In this document: piece by piece, positions 50,512 to 59,465 of the stretch | Layout: every line of letters starts with the position of its first letter | Position numbering within the stretch: position 1 is the first letter of the stretch | Source: JAWQFO01 sp033436665 | GTDB taxonomy: Bacteria; Pseudomonadota; Alphaproteobacteria; Rhodobacterales; Rhodobacteraceae | Direction of reading: 5' to 3' | DNA: 64,000 nucleotides | Assembly (NCBI RefSeq): GCF_033436665.1 | Contig: NZ_JAWQFO010000008.1 | Coordinates: 124,001 to 188,000 of the forward strand | Notes under the pieces: generated by a model | Database searches by the model: none | What the model was told of the DNA's origin: nothing | The model's input: the letters and a program-made list of their open reading frames with translations, nothing else | Position numbers and translations under genes: made by a program

Positions 50512-50555
50512 CGTTTTCTTGCAAGAAAACGGGCCGGAAATTTCCAAATTTCCGG
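50512..50555. repeat. Two-hairpin intergenic repeat, copy 2 (inverted)
   Basis: A perfect 20-nt palindrome (50512-50531, arms CGTTTTCTTG and CAAGAAAACG) is followed after GG by a second hairpin (50534-50555) with 10-nt arms CCGGAAATTT and AAATTTCCGG. Its reverse complement matches copy 1 at 32263-32307 in order, arm ends and 2-nt spacer. Like copy 1 it lies between convergent gene ends, here aminotransferase and the UbiH-type gene, and is a candidate bidirectional terminator. Confidence 0.85.
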
Positions 50556-50568
50556 GGCGCCCTTTGGT

Positions 50569-51768
50569 TCAGCGCAGGCCGAGACCCAAACGCATGAGCT
50601 CGCGCCGGACCGGGGCTGCGCCATGCAGCAGGTCGATCCCCAGTGCGCGAGCGTCGCGCAGCCCGGGCCCGCCGGCCTGGCTTGCGCGGTTGAGCAGCGA
50701 AATGCCCTCGACCCGCAGGCGCACGTCGCCGATGCGCGCGGCGTGATAGGCATCGAGCATCGCGCGGTCGCCGAGCCCCTCGGGCCGGGCCTCGGCAAGC
50801 TCGAGCAGGGCCGCGATGTCGGCGAGGCTCATGTTCAGTCCCTGCGCCCCGATCGGTGGCACCACATGGGCAGCCTCGGCGATCAGGGCGAGGCGCTCAC
50901 CCGAGAGCCGCGTCGCGCGCTGGCTGACGATCGGCCAAACCGAACGCTCCGTCAGCAGTTGCAGCGGTCCGAACAGATGGCAGCTGCGTTCCGTCATCTC
51001 GGTCTCGAAATCGGCGACGGGCATCGCGGCGAGGTCGGCCGCGCGGGGGCCGTCCTCCATCCAGACGACGGCAGAGCAGGGCAGGCCGTCGCGGTCCGGC
51101 AGCGGCACCAGCGTGAAGGGGCCGCCCGAGCGGTGGATCTCGGTCGAGACCCCGTCATGCGGGATCGGGTGGCTCACCGCAAAGGCCAGTGCTTTCTGAC
51201 CGTAGCGCTTGGTCGCAACATCGATGCCCGCGGCGCGGCGCATCGCCGAGTTTCGCCCGTCTGCGGCGATCACCAGCCGGGCCGACACTGCGGTTCCGTC
51301 ATCGAGGCCCACCCGGGCGCCGGCCATGCGGGTGAAGAGCGACGTGGCGCCCACACCGGGCCGGAAGGACACGTTCGCCAGGTCGTCCAGCCGCGCCAGC
51401 GCCTCGCGGCGCAACAGCCAGTTCGGGAAGTTCCAGCCGAAAGGTTGATCGGAAATCTCCGAGGCGGCGAATTCGCGGATCGTGCGCGGCGCGGGCTCGG
51501 CACCACCGGCATCAACGATTCGCATCACCTTGAGCGGAGCGGCGTTGGCGTCGAGCCGCTCCCAAAGACCCGCAGCCTCGAGCAGAGACCGGGCCGGCTG
51601 CAACATCGCGGTCGAGCGCAGGTCGGCGCCTTCGGCCTCTCCCGATGTGACAGGGGGGGCGGGATCGACGCAGATCACGTCGAACCCGGCAGTGCCGAAG
51701 GCCGCGGCCGCAGTGAGCCCGGCGATGCCGCCGCCGCAGATCAGGATGTCGCAGGTCTCTCGGGTCAT
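50569..51768 (-). CDS. ubiH: UbiH/COQ6-family FAD-dependent monooxygenase
   Basis: A 399-residue flavoprotein hydroxylase, likely for the ubiquinone ring. The FAD Rossmann motif is ILICGGGIAGLTAAAAFG near 9-26, the NAD(P)H/FAD motif is VIAADGRNSAMRRAAG near 165, and the third FAD motif is AEAAHVVPPIGAQGLNMSL near 295. The usual GDAAH reads EAAH here. Which ring position it hydroxylates (UbiH, UbiF or UbiL-like) cannot be told. It shares its 3' end region with the aminotransferase through the two-hairpin repeat. Confidence 0.85.
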   Translation of the reverse strand: MTRETCDILICGGGIAGLTAAAAFGTAGFDVICVDPAPPVTSGEAEGADLRSTAMLQPARSLLEAAGLWERLDANAAPLKVMRIVDAGGAEPAPRTIREFAASEISDQPFGWNFPNWLLRREALARLDDLANVSFRPGVGATSLFTRMAGARVGLDDGTAVSARLVIAADGRNSAMRRAAGIDVATKRYGQKALAFAVSHPIPHDGVSTEIHRSGGPFTLVPLPDRDGLPCSAVVWMEDGPRAADLAAMPVADFETEMTERSCHLFGPLQLLTERSVWPIVSQRATRLSGERLALIAEAAHVVPPIGAQGLNMSLADIAALLELAEARPEGLGDRAMLDAYHAARIGDVRLRVEGISLLNRASQAGGPGLRDARALGIDLLHGAAPVRRELMRLGLGLR

Positions 51769-51822
51769 CGCGTGTCTCCTTGACCCACGATTTAGGCGCG
51801 GGCCGCTGCCGCGTCCAGTGCG

Positions 51823-52467
51823 TCAGATGAGCCGGGCGAGAAACCCGCCGAGGTCGTCGGTGTGAAAGTGGATATGGTCGCCATCGCCCCGCGCCTCGGC
51901 CACGTGGACGGTCCGCATCCCCAGTGCATGCGGCACCAGCAGGTTGCGCGGATCGTCCTCGAACATCGCGGCGCGCGCCGGGTCGAGCCCGTCGGCGGCA
52001 AAGACCTTGTCGAAGGCAGCACGGTCGGGTTTGGGGTGGAAATCCGCATGCTCGACGCCGTAGACCCCGTCGAACAGGCCCCCAAGCCCGCGCGCCGCGA
52101 GCACACGCTCGGCATAGGGCGCGCAGCCGTTGGTGTAGACGATGCGGCGGCCCGGCAGCGCGGCGATCTGCGCGGCAAGAAGCGGGTCGGGGCTCAGCGC
52201 GGTCAGCGGAATGTCGTGGACGTCGCTGAGATAGGGCGCCGGATCGACGCCGTGCTCGCGCATCAGCCCGGCCAGCGTGGTGCCGTGGGTCATCCAGTAA
52301 TGCTTGCGCAGACGGTCGGCCTCGAGCGCGTCGACGCCGAGCGCCTGCATCACGTAGCGCGTCATGCGGACCTCGATCAGGTCGAAGAGGCGCGCCGAAG
52401 GCGGGTAGAGTGTCTGGTCGAGGTCGAAGACCCAGGTGTCGACATGGGCGAAGGCGTCGCGGGGCAT
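51823..52467 (-). CDS. HAD-family pyrimidine 5'-nucleotidase-like phosphatase
   Basis: A 214-residue HAD hydrolase of the SDT1/PHM8 type. Motif I is VFDLDQTLYPP (nucleophile Asp near 15), motif II VYTNGCAPYAERVL near 109, and motif III/IV KPDRAAFDKVF and FEDDPRNLLVPHALGM. Family members dephosphorylate nucleoside monophosphates. Its start is 105 nt from that of the divergent GntR gene. It is 55 nt upstream of the UbiH-type gene on the same strand. Confidence 0.87.
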   Translation of the reverse strand: MPRDAFAHVDTWVFDLDQTLYPPSARLFDLIEVRMTRYVMQALGVDALEADRLRKHYWMTHGTTLAGLMREHGVDPAPYLSDVHDIPLTALSPDPLLAAQIAALPGRRIVYTNGCAPYAERVLAARGLGGLFDGVYGVEHADFHPKPDRAAFDKVFAADGLDPARAAMFEDDPRNLLVPHALGMRTVHVAEARGDGDHIHFHTDDLGGFLARLI

Positions 52468-52572
52468 GGCGCTGCTTTAGGATGGAGCGCGCGGTTGCGC
52501 AAGCCACGGCCGGTCTTGCAGGCTGCGCGCCGGCATCGCTACTGTGGCCGGACCTGGCAAAGGGGGAAGACC

Positions 52573-53226
52573 ATGGCGCTGCAGAAGCCGCAGCAGGCAG
52601 ATGCCTATTCGCTGATCCTCGAGGCGATCGACGCGGGCAGCTACCGCCCTGGCGACCGGCTGGTCGAGAGCGAGTTGGCGGACCGGTTCGGGGTCTCGCG
52701 GACGCCGATCCGCGAGGCGTTGCAGCGCCTCGAGACGCAGTCGCTGCTGGTGAGGGACGGGCGCAGCCTGATCGTGGCCTCGCTCGATCACAACCAGATG
52801 GCCGAGCTCTACGTGGTCCGGGGTGAGCTCGAAGGGCTCGCGGCCCGGCTCGCGGCGCGCCATGCCACCGAGGAGGAGGTGCGCGTGCTGCGCCAGATGG
52901 TCGAGGAGGACGATGCGCTGACCGAAAGTCCGGCCGCGCTGGCACGCGCCAACAGGCGGTTTCACAAGCAGATCCATCTCGCCTCGCACAACCGCTTCCT
53001 GGTGCAGCAGCTCGATCTGGTGCATCGCTCGATGGCGTTGATGGACACGACCTCGCTCGCCGCGACCGGGCGGGGCAAGGGGGCGCAGACGGAACATGAC
53101 GCCATCGTGCGCGCCATCGAGGCGCGCGACGAGGCGGCGGCGGACACGGCCCTTCGCGCCCATATCTCGGCCGCTTTCATGACGCGGTTGCAGATCGACG
53201 CGGCGCGGCGGCAGGAGGAGGGCTAG
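52573..53226 (+). CDS. GntR-family (FadR/FCD) transcriptional regulator
   Basis: A 217-residue regulator. A winged HTH lies at about 10-70 (GSYRPGDRLVESELADRFGV, SRTPIREALQRLETQ) and an FCD ligand domain at about 78-205 with metal-type residues in RRFHKQIHLASHN and RAHISAAF. FCD regulators usually respond to small organic acids. The start follows AGGGGGAAGA. It diverges from the HAD phosphatase and overlaps the convergent glycosyltransferase by 4 nt. Its target is unknown. Confidence 0.9.
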   Translation: MALQKPQQADAYSLILEAIDAGSYRPGDRLVESELADRFGVSRTPIREALQRLETQSLLVRDGRSLIVASLDHNQMAELYVVRGELEGLAARLAARHATEEEVRVLRQMVEEDDALTESPAALARANRRFHKQIHLASHNRFLVQQLDLVHRSMALMDTTSLAATGRGKGAQTEHDAIVRAIEARDEAAADTALRAHISAAFMTRLQIDAARRQEEG

Positions 53227-55091
53227 GCCGGGTGTGGCGATATGCCGTGCTGGGTCTTGTCCCAAAAGAACGGGGCGCGCAGCAGCTCCCACAGGGCCTT
53301 GTAGGCGGCCAGCGCGCCGAGGGTGAAGTAGAGCATCATCGTGGGCACGATCGGCATCAGGTGCCGGTGATCGCGGTCCGAAACCGCGACCAGCCCCATG
53401 GCGAGGTTGATCAGCTCAGCCATTGCGAAAAGCACCGAGAGCGTCGTGACGGCGCCCCAGCCGAGCGTTGCCTCGATCGGGTGGCCGCCGCCAAGGAATG
53501 TCAGCCAGAGCGACCACAGGAGCGGCGCGCAGGCGAACTGCGAGAAGGTCGCCAGGAACATGCCCTGCACGCCGAAGAATCGCAGCGGTCCCAATTCGTG
53601 CCAGAGCCGAAGCGGATGGCGCATGTGAACCATGTAGGTGACGAGAAACCCCTTGAGCCAGCGCGAGCGCTGGCGCACCCAGGCCCAGGGGCTGCACGTG
53701 GCCTCTTCGCGGGTGACGGTCGGCAGCAACTCGGCGACATAGCCGCGCCGCGCAAGGCGAAGCCCGAGATCGGCGTCCTCGGTCACGTTATGCGCGTCCC
53801 ATCCGCCGAGCCGTTCGAGGATATCGCGGCGGAAGAACAGCGTCGTGCCGCCTAGCGGGATGACGAACCCCAGCCGGGCGAGCCCCGGCAGCATGATCCG
53901 CCACCAGGTGGCATACTCGATGGCAAAGCAGCGCGACATCCAGTTGGTGCGGGCATTGTAGTAGTCGAGCCGCCCCTGCAGGCAGGCGACGTCGGGCGGG
54001 GCTGCGTTGAAACGGGTCACGACGCGTTCGATCTGGTCCGCCTCGGGCCAGTCCTCGGCGTCCCAGACACCGACGATGCTGCCTTGGCAAAAATCGAGCG
54101 CGTAGTTGAGCGCACGCGGTTTCGTGGTCAGGCCGCCCGACTCGGGCACTTCGACGACGCTCATCCAGTGCGGCAGTTGCGTCGCCGCGATGGTGTCGCG
54201 GGTGACGGTGTCGCCTTCCTCCAGCACCAGAACGACCTCGAGCAGGGACTTGGGGTAGGTCAGGCGCGACAGCCGTTCGATGAGCACGCCGGCGATCTCT
54301 CTTTCCCGCAGCAGCGGCACCAGCACCGACACGCAGGGCATGCGGAAGGGGGTGACGGCAGCGGGTTCCGGCGCGCGATCCTCGATCCGTAGCTGACCCA
54401 GTTGGCTGGCCAGCGCCGCCGCCTTCAACCCGGTGGTCATCAGGAGCGTCAGCGTGGCGAAGATCATGCCGACGGTCACGGTCCAGAGCGGGGCCAGCAG
54501 CACCGCCGCGGCGAGCATCGACGCCAGCACGCCGGCCTTCAGCGCACGGCGCGCGTGCCGGTCGGCCCAGCCACGGCAGCTTTCGACGGCTGCGACCCGG
54601 CGCATCGCCTTCGCCGCCAGTTCGCGCCCGTACATCCGGCTCAGGTGGGCTCTGATCTGGGCGGCGTCGGCCACGATCGGCACCATCGCCGGACCGTTGC
54701 GGCCCAGTGCGATGCGGAACAGGTCGAAACTGAGCGGCCGGCTGGTGGCGACGTAGAGCTTGCCCTCCATCTCGCGCCACGGAAGCACGCCATGTTCCAG
54801 GCAGAACGTGGCCGCGAGGCAGCCTTCAATGCCGATGGACGGCGGATGGGTGTCAAGATCGACGCGCGTCAGCCCGGACTGCCGGCACAGGGCGCGCAGC
54901 ACGTCGTCGCGCGCCAGCAACCCTTCGGACACCATAATTTCGCCCAGCGGCGCGTCGACGAAGTTTTGCATCTGCAAGGCGTGGTCGAGGTCGGCCGGGT
55001 CGATCAACCCTTCGTCGACGAGGTGCCGGCCCAGCGGCGTGTGCGCGCGCGCGGGATCCGAGTCGGGAATCTGCACCAGCAGGTCGTTCAT
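53223..55091 (-). CDS. Family 2 glycosyltransferase with N-terminal MshEN-type domain
   Basis: A 622-residue membrane protein. Residues 19-71 hold two 24-residue motifs, PLGRHLVDEGLIDPADLDHA onward (19-42) and PLGEIMVSEGLLARDDVLRA onward (48-71), split by a 5-residue spacer, as in MshEN c-di-GMP receptor domains. The leading Arg of the canonical motif is Pro in both. Two membrane segments lie near 183-225. The GT2 catalytic domain (about 255-490) has VWDAEDW, TEDADLGLRL and the processivity-type RQRSRWLKG. Three or four C-terminal membrane segments follow. It probably makes an extracellular polysaccharide. A c-di-GMP switch is inferred from the domain. Confidence 0.85.
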   Translation of the reverse strand: MNDLLVQIPDSDPARAHTPLGRHLVDEGLIDPADLDHALQMQNFVDAPLGEIMVSEGLLARDDVLRALCRQSGLTRVDLDTHPPSIGIEGCLAATFCLEHGVLPWREMEGKLYVATSRPLSFDLFRIALGRNGPAMVPIVADAAQIRAHLSRMYGRELAAKAMRRVAAVESCRGWADRHARRALKAGVLASMLAAAVLLAPLWTVTVGMIFATLTLLMTTGLKAAALASQLGQLRIEDRAPEPAAVTPFRMPCVSVLVPLLREREIAGVLIERLSRLTYPKSLLEVVLVLEEGDTVTRDTIAATQLPHWMSVVEVPESGGLTTKPRALNYALDFCQGSIVGVWDAEDWPEADQIERVVTRFNAAPPDVACLQGRLDYYNARTNWMSRCFAIEYATWWRIMLPGLARLGFVIPLGGTTLFFRRDILERLGGWDAHNVTEDADLGLRLARRGYVAELLPTVTREEATCSPWAWVRQRSRWLKGFLVTYMVHMRHPLRLWHELGPLRFFGVQGMFLATFSQFACAPLLWSLWLTFLGGGHPIEATLGWGAVTTLSVLFAMAELINLAMGLVAVSDRDHRHLMPIVPTMMLYFTLGALAAYKALWELLRAPFFWDKTQHGISPHPA

Positions 55092-55144
55092 CCACGAAGG
55101 CCCTTCGTCCGAAATCGCGTCGAACGGTGTCAGAACGGGGTTAA

Positions 55145-55161
55145 TGTCGCGTTACGCGACA
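55145..55161. repeat. Inverted repeat between the glycosyltransferase and RND genes
   Basis: TGTCGCG (55145-55151) and CGCGACA (55155-55161) are perfect 7-bp arms around TTA. It is 38 nt after the RND stop and 54 nt before the glycosyltransferase start on the minus strand, so it may be a weak terminator of the efflux operon or an operator for the glycosyltransferase. Confidence 0.5.
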
Positions 55162-55198
55162 CCGCAGCGACGCGGCAGCACACGTTCCGCGCGGGCGG

Positions 55199-58100
55199 TC
55201 AGACCGCCTTTTCGGCGGCCTCGAGTTCCTGCGCGAGACGCTTTTCCTCCGCCGCCCGCGGGCTCGAGAAGCCAGCGAGCAGCAGGTAGGCGACGGGCGT
55301 CAGGTAAAGTGTCGACAAAGTTGCAAGGCCGAGGCCGCCGACGATGACCCAGCCGAGCGCCTCGCGCGCCTCGGCGCCCGCCCCGGAGGACAGGATCAGC
55401 GGCACGCCGCCGAACACGGTCGAGACCATCGTCATCATCACCGGGCGCAGCCGCACGGTGGCGGCCTCGAGGATGGCATCGGCCACCTCCTTGCCGGCAT
55501 CGCGCAGCTGGTTGGCGAACTCGACGATCAGGATGCCGTTCTTGGCCATGATCCCGATCAGCATGACCAGCCCGATCTGGCTGTAGACGTTGAGGCTGAG
55601 CCCGGTGAAAAGCAGGGCGAAAACGGCGCAGGCAAGGCCGATCGGCACAGTCGCCATGACCACGACAGCCGAAACGAAGCTTTCGAACTGGGCCGACAGC
55701 ACGAGGAAGACGACGAGGATCGCGAAGCCGAAGGTGATGAACATGCCCGAGTTGGTCTGGTCGAGCGTCGCCGCCTCGGCCAGCGGCACGATGCGGTTCT
55801 CCTCGGCGAGGATCTCGTCGGCGAGGCGCTCGACCTCGGCCATCGCATCGCCCAGCGACATCTCGGGCGTCAGGCCGGCGGAGATCTCGACCGAGCGGTT
55901 CTGCCCCTCGCGGTCGAGTTCCGGCGCGATCGGGCGCTCCTCGAGCCGGACGAAACTCGACATCGGCACCATCTGCCCGCTGCCGGTCTGCACGAAGACG
56001 TTTTCGAGATCTCCGGGATCGTTCACCGGATCGGAGGTCGACAGCATCTGCACGTCGTAGCTGACACCTTCGATGAATACCGAGCCGATCGAGTTGCCGT
56101 CGAGCACGGCCCGCAGCGCCGCGCCCAGCCCGGTGATGTCGATGCCGAGATCCGAGGCCCGCGCGCGGTCGATGTCGATGAAGATCTGCGGTTGCGTGGT
56201 CTCGTATTCGAGCCGGACCTGACCCAGCCCCGGGTTTTCCTGCATCCGCGCGACCAGCCTGTCCGAGACCGAGGCCAACTGCTCGTAGCTGTCGCCCGTG
56301 ACCGCGAAGCTGAGCCCGCGTCCGGCGCCGCGAATGCCGAGGCTGTTGGGCTGGATCGCGAAGGCGCGCACGCCGATGATGCCGCGCAAGGCCGCGTTGA
56401 TCTCGCCCACGATCTCCTGCTGGGAGCGCTCGCGCGCGTCCCAGCGGGCGAGAGTGAAGACCATGAAACCGCGGTTCTCGGCGCCGAAACCGGTGATCGA
56501 GAACACATTGGTGATCTCGCCCGCGTCACGCTGAGTCTGAACGGCATCCTCGATCTCGCGCATCTTCGCGGTGGTGTATTCCAGCGACACACCCTGCGGC
56601 GCGGTGACGCTTAGAAGAGCCACGGCGCGGTCCTCGGGTGGCGTCAGCTCTTGCCGGATGCCGCTGGCGACGAGATAGGCGGTAAAGGCGACGATGCCGG
56701 CGACCAGGACGATTACCAGAGGCACCGAAAGTGCCGCGCGCAACGTTGCGCGATAGACCCCGGCAAGGCGCCGCCCGAGCCAGGCCACGGGCCCGCGCGC
56801 GTCCTGCGTCGGGGCGTCGCGCAACAGCCGGCTCGCCAGAACCGGGCAGAGCGTCAGGGCGACGACCGAGGACAGCATGACAGCGATGGCCAGCGTGAAC
56901 CCGAATTCGCGGAACAGCCCGCCCGCCTGGCCAGGCAGGAAGGACAGCGGCACAAAAACCGCGGCCAGCGTCGCCGTGGTTGTCACGACTGCAAAGAAGA
57001 CCTGCTGCGTGCCGAGAACGGCGGCCGCGCGCGGCCCAAGGCCGTCGGCCCGGCGCCTGACGATGTTTTCCAGCACGACAATGGCGTCATCCACGACCAT
57101 TCCGGTCGCCAGCACCAGCGCCAGCAGGGTCAGGATGTTGATCGAAAACCCGACGAGGTAGATCGCGGCCAGCGTGCCGATCAAGGCCACGGGAAGCGTC
57201 AGGGCGGGGATCAACGTGGCACGCACATCGCGAAGGAAGACGAAGATCACCGCGATCACGATCGCCACAGCAATGCCCAGCGTCTTGACGACCTCGTCGA
57301 TGGACCCCTGGATGAAGATCGCGTCGTCCGAGGTCACGAAGATCTCGATGTCCTCGGGCAGCGTCGCGTCGAGTTCCGCCACGACGGCCCGGACAGCGCG
57401 CGAAATCTCGAGCGTGTTCGACGTCGCCTGCCGGATCACCCCCATGCCCATTCCCAGCTGACCGTTGGCGCGCAGCACGGTCTCGTTCGGGGCAGGGCCG
57501 AGGGTCACCCGCGCCACGTCGCTCACGGTCACGTTGTCTGAGATCTTGAGGGCCTCGAAGGCCTCGGGGGAGGTCACCGTCGCCGTCGTGCGCACGCTGA
57601 TCGCCTGCCGCTCTCCTGCCAGATCACCCGCCGGGGCGTCGAAAGCCACGTCCGACAGAGCGTTGCGCAGATCCGCCAGCGACAGGCCCCGGCTGGCCAA
57701 TTCCAGCGGGTCGAGATCGACCCGGAAAATCGGTTCGCGGTCGCCGTAGATTTGCAGGTCGGCAACCCCGGCGATCGAAATGAGTCGGTCCTCGACGCGT
57801 TCGGAAACGATCTGCGTCAATTCCTGCGGCGAGCGCCCCGTGGATGTCACCGCGATGCGCATGATCGGGGACGCATTGGCATCGGCCTTCACGATCTCGG
57901 GCGTTTCGGCGTCATCGGGCAGTTGATTGACGATGCGCGAGACGGCGTCGCGCACATCGGTCGCGGCGATGTCGATGTCGACGCTTTCCTCGAACTCCAC
58001 CGTGACGCGGCTGCGCGCGTAGCGTGAGTTCGACGAGATCGAGCGCACGCCCGACACCCGGCCCACGGCGCCCTCGATGCGTCCCGTAAGCTCCTGGTCG

Positions 58101-58297
58101 ACCGTTTCGGGCGAGGCTCCGGAGAATCGCGTCGTCACCGTCACGACGGGCCTGTCGACGTTCGGAAGTTCGCGGATCTCGGCGCCGAAGAGACCGGCGA
58201 TGCCGGCCAGCACGATCAACGCATTGAGCACGAAGGCCAGGATCGGGCGGCGCACGAAAAGCGCCGTTCCGGAGCGGGAGGAGGCGTTGGGCGTCAT
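55199..58297 (-). CDS. RND-family multidrug efflux transporter (HAE1, AcrB/MexB type)
   Basis: A 1032-residue inner membrane pump with the RND layout of twelve membrane segments and two large periplasmic loops. Typical segments are FVRRPILAFVLNALIVLAGI at the N-terminus, FSGASPETVDQELTGRIE, ALVLATGMVVDDAIVVLENI (TM4 with the proton-relay Asp pair) and GLVMLIGIMAKNGILIVEFA near the C-terminus. The start MTPNASSRSG is preferred to the longer frame, which overlaps the adaptor gene. It is 4 nt downstream of the adaptor. No outer membrane channel gene is adjacent. Confidence 0.92.
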   Translation of the reverse strand: MTPNASSRSGTALFVRRPILAFVLNALIVLAGIAGLFGAEIRELPNVDRPVVTVTTRFSGASPETVDQELTGRIEGAVGRVSGVRSISSNSRYARSRVTVEFEESVDIDIAATDVRDAVSRIVNQLPDDAETPEIVKADANASPIMRIAVTSTGRSPQELTQIVSERVEDRLISIAGVADLQIYGDREPIFRVDLDPLELASRGLSLADLRNALSDVAFDAPAGDLAGERQAISVRTTATVTSPEAFEALKISDNVTVSDVARVTLGPAPNETVLRANGQLGMGMGVIRQATSNTLEISRAVRAVVAELDATLPEDIEIFVTSDDAIFIQGSIDEVVKTLGIAVAIVIAVIFVFLRDVRATLIPALTLPVALIGTLAAIYLVGFSINILTLLALVLATGMVVDDAIVVLENIVRRRADGLGPRAAAVLGTQQVFFAVVTTTATLAAVFVPLSFLPGQAGGLFREFGFTLAIAVMLSSVVALTLCPVLASRLLRDAPTQDARGPVAWLGRRLAGVYRATLRAALSVPLVIVLVAGIVAFTAYLVASGIRQELTPPEDRAVALLSVTAPQGVSLEYTTAKMREIEDAVQTQRDAGEITNVFSITGFGAENRGFMVFTLARWDARERSQQEIVGEINAALRGIIGVRAFAIQPNSLGIRGAGRGLSFAVTGDSYEQLASVSDRLVARMQENPGLGQVRLEYETTQPQIFIDIDRARASDLGIDITGLGAALRAVLDGNSIGSVFIEGVSYDVQMLSTSDPVNDPGDLENVFVQTGSGQMVPMSSFVRLEERPIAPELDREGQNRSVEISAGLTPEMSLGDAMAEVERLADEILAEENRIVPLAEAATLDQTNSGMFITFGFAILVVFLVLSAQFESFVSAVVVMATVPIGLACAVFALLFTGLSLNVYSQIGLVMLIGIMAKNGILIVEFANQLRDAGKEVADAILEAATVRLRPVMMTMVSTVFGGVPLILSSGAGAEAREALGWVIVGGLGLATLSTLYLTPVAYLLLAGFSSPRAAEEKRLAQELEAAEKAV

Positions 58298-58301
58298 GGG
58301 C

Positions 58302-59465
58302 TTAGAGCCGGGAGGTCGGCAACCCGACCTCCCGTGCCTCGCTGCGCTCGGCGATAGCGACGTCGGATCCGGGCCGGAGACTCTGGACACCCTCGATCAC
58401 CACCGGCTCTCCCGGTTGCAGATCGGCCTCTATCAGCACCGCGTTGCTGTCGCGCTGCAGGATCTGCACCGGCACGCGCGCGGCCTTTTCCGCGCGAATG
58501 ACCCAGACGAAGGCGCCTTCGCTCGACCACTGCACCGCCAGCGGATCGACCGAAATCCTCTCGTCGCCGGGGAAGGTCAGCGCGACCGAGAAGGCCATGC
58601 CGACGCGCAGCCGGTCGGCATCGTTGGTCACGCGCCCCTGAACCCGCATCGTTCGGCTGGCGCGGTCGACGACGGTGTCGATGGCGCTGACCTCGCCCTC
58701 CAAAGTCAGGTCACGCAGACCTAGCGGGGTCACATCGACCGGCATGCCGACGCTCATCTGCCCGATCACGCGTTCGGGCACCCGGAAGTCGATTAGGATG
58801 CGTGACCGGTCTGTGATGGTCACGATTTCCTCCTGCGCCGCGATCCGTTCGCCGACATCCACGTCGACGATCCCGACCCAGCCGGCAATCGGGGCGACGA
58901 TGCGGCGCTGTTCGAGGTCATAGGTCGCCTGGCGCAGTTCCAGCTCGGCCGTGCGCAGCGCAAGCTGCGCCTCGCGCGCACGCACTTCGGTTACCGCGCC
59001 GGTGTTCTCGAGCCTCGCGACCCGCGCGGCGTCGTCCCGCGCATTCTCCAGCACCACCTGCGCGCGTTCGACGGCGATGGTCTCGGCCTCGTCGTCCAGC
59101 CGGACGATGACGTCGCCGGCCTCGACACGGCCCCCGGCGCTGAGCGACAACTCGGTGATCCGTCCCACGGCTTCGGACCTCACGGTGACCGCGCGCAGGG
59201 CACGCCCGTCGCCGATGGCGGTCACACGGTCCGCGACCGTGCGGTTCGTCACCTCTGCCACGACCACCGGCACCGGCCCGCCACCGCCCCAACCGCCGCG
59301 GGCGCCGTCGCCGGTCGCGTCGCCGTCGGCGTCGATGCCCAGAACGTCGAGAACGCCGAGCCGATCGAGTAGCGGCATTGCGGCCGGAACGTAGGCAATC
59401 CAGAGCGCGAGCGCAGCGGCCAGCACGGCGAGGCTCAGGAACGATTGAAGAAGGAAAGGTTTCAA
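58302..59465 (-). CDS. RND efflux periplasmic adaptor (HlyD/AcrA family)
   Basis: A 387-residue membrane-fusion protein. An N-terminal anchor lies at about 6-26 (FLSLAVLAAALALWIAY), then a Gly-rich linker (about 45-62). The barrel/lipoyl region (ELSLSAGGRVEAGDVIVRLD) and a coiled-coil hairpin (about 130-180, EARAQLALRT-like) follow, then beta-barrel (SGVGIVDVDVG region) and C-terminal parts. It is the first gene of the efflux pair, 4 nt ahead of the pump. The substrate is unknown. Confidence 0.9.
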   Translation of the reverse strand: MKPFLLQSFLSLAVLAAALALWIAYVPAAMPLLDRLGVLDVLGIDADGDATGDGARGGWGGGGPVPVVVAEVTNRTVADRVTAIGDGRALRAVTVRSEAVGRITELSLSAGGRVEAGDVIVRLDDEAETIAVERAQVVLENARDDAARVARLENTGAVTEVRAREAQLALRTAELELRQATYDLEQRRIVAPIAGWVGIVDVDVGERIAAQEEIVTITDRSRILIDFRVPERVIGQMSVGMPVDVTPLGLRDLTLEGEVSAIDTVVDRASRTMRVQGRVTNDADRLRVGMAFSVALTFPGDERISVDPLAVQWSSEGAFVWVIRAEKAARVPVQILQRDSNAVLIEADLQPGEPVVIEGVQSLRPGSDVAIAERSEAREVGLPTSRL

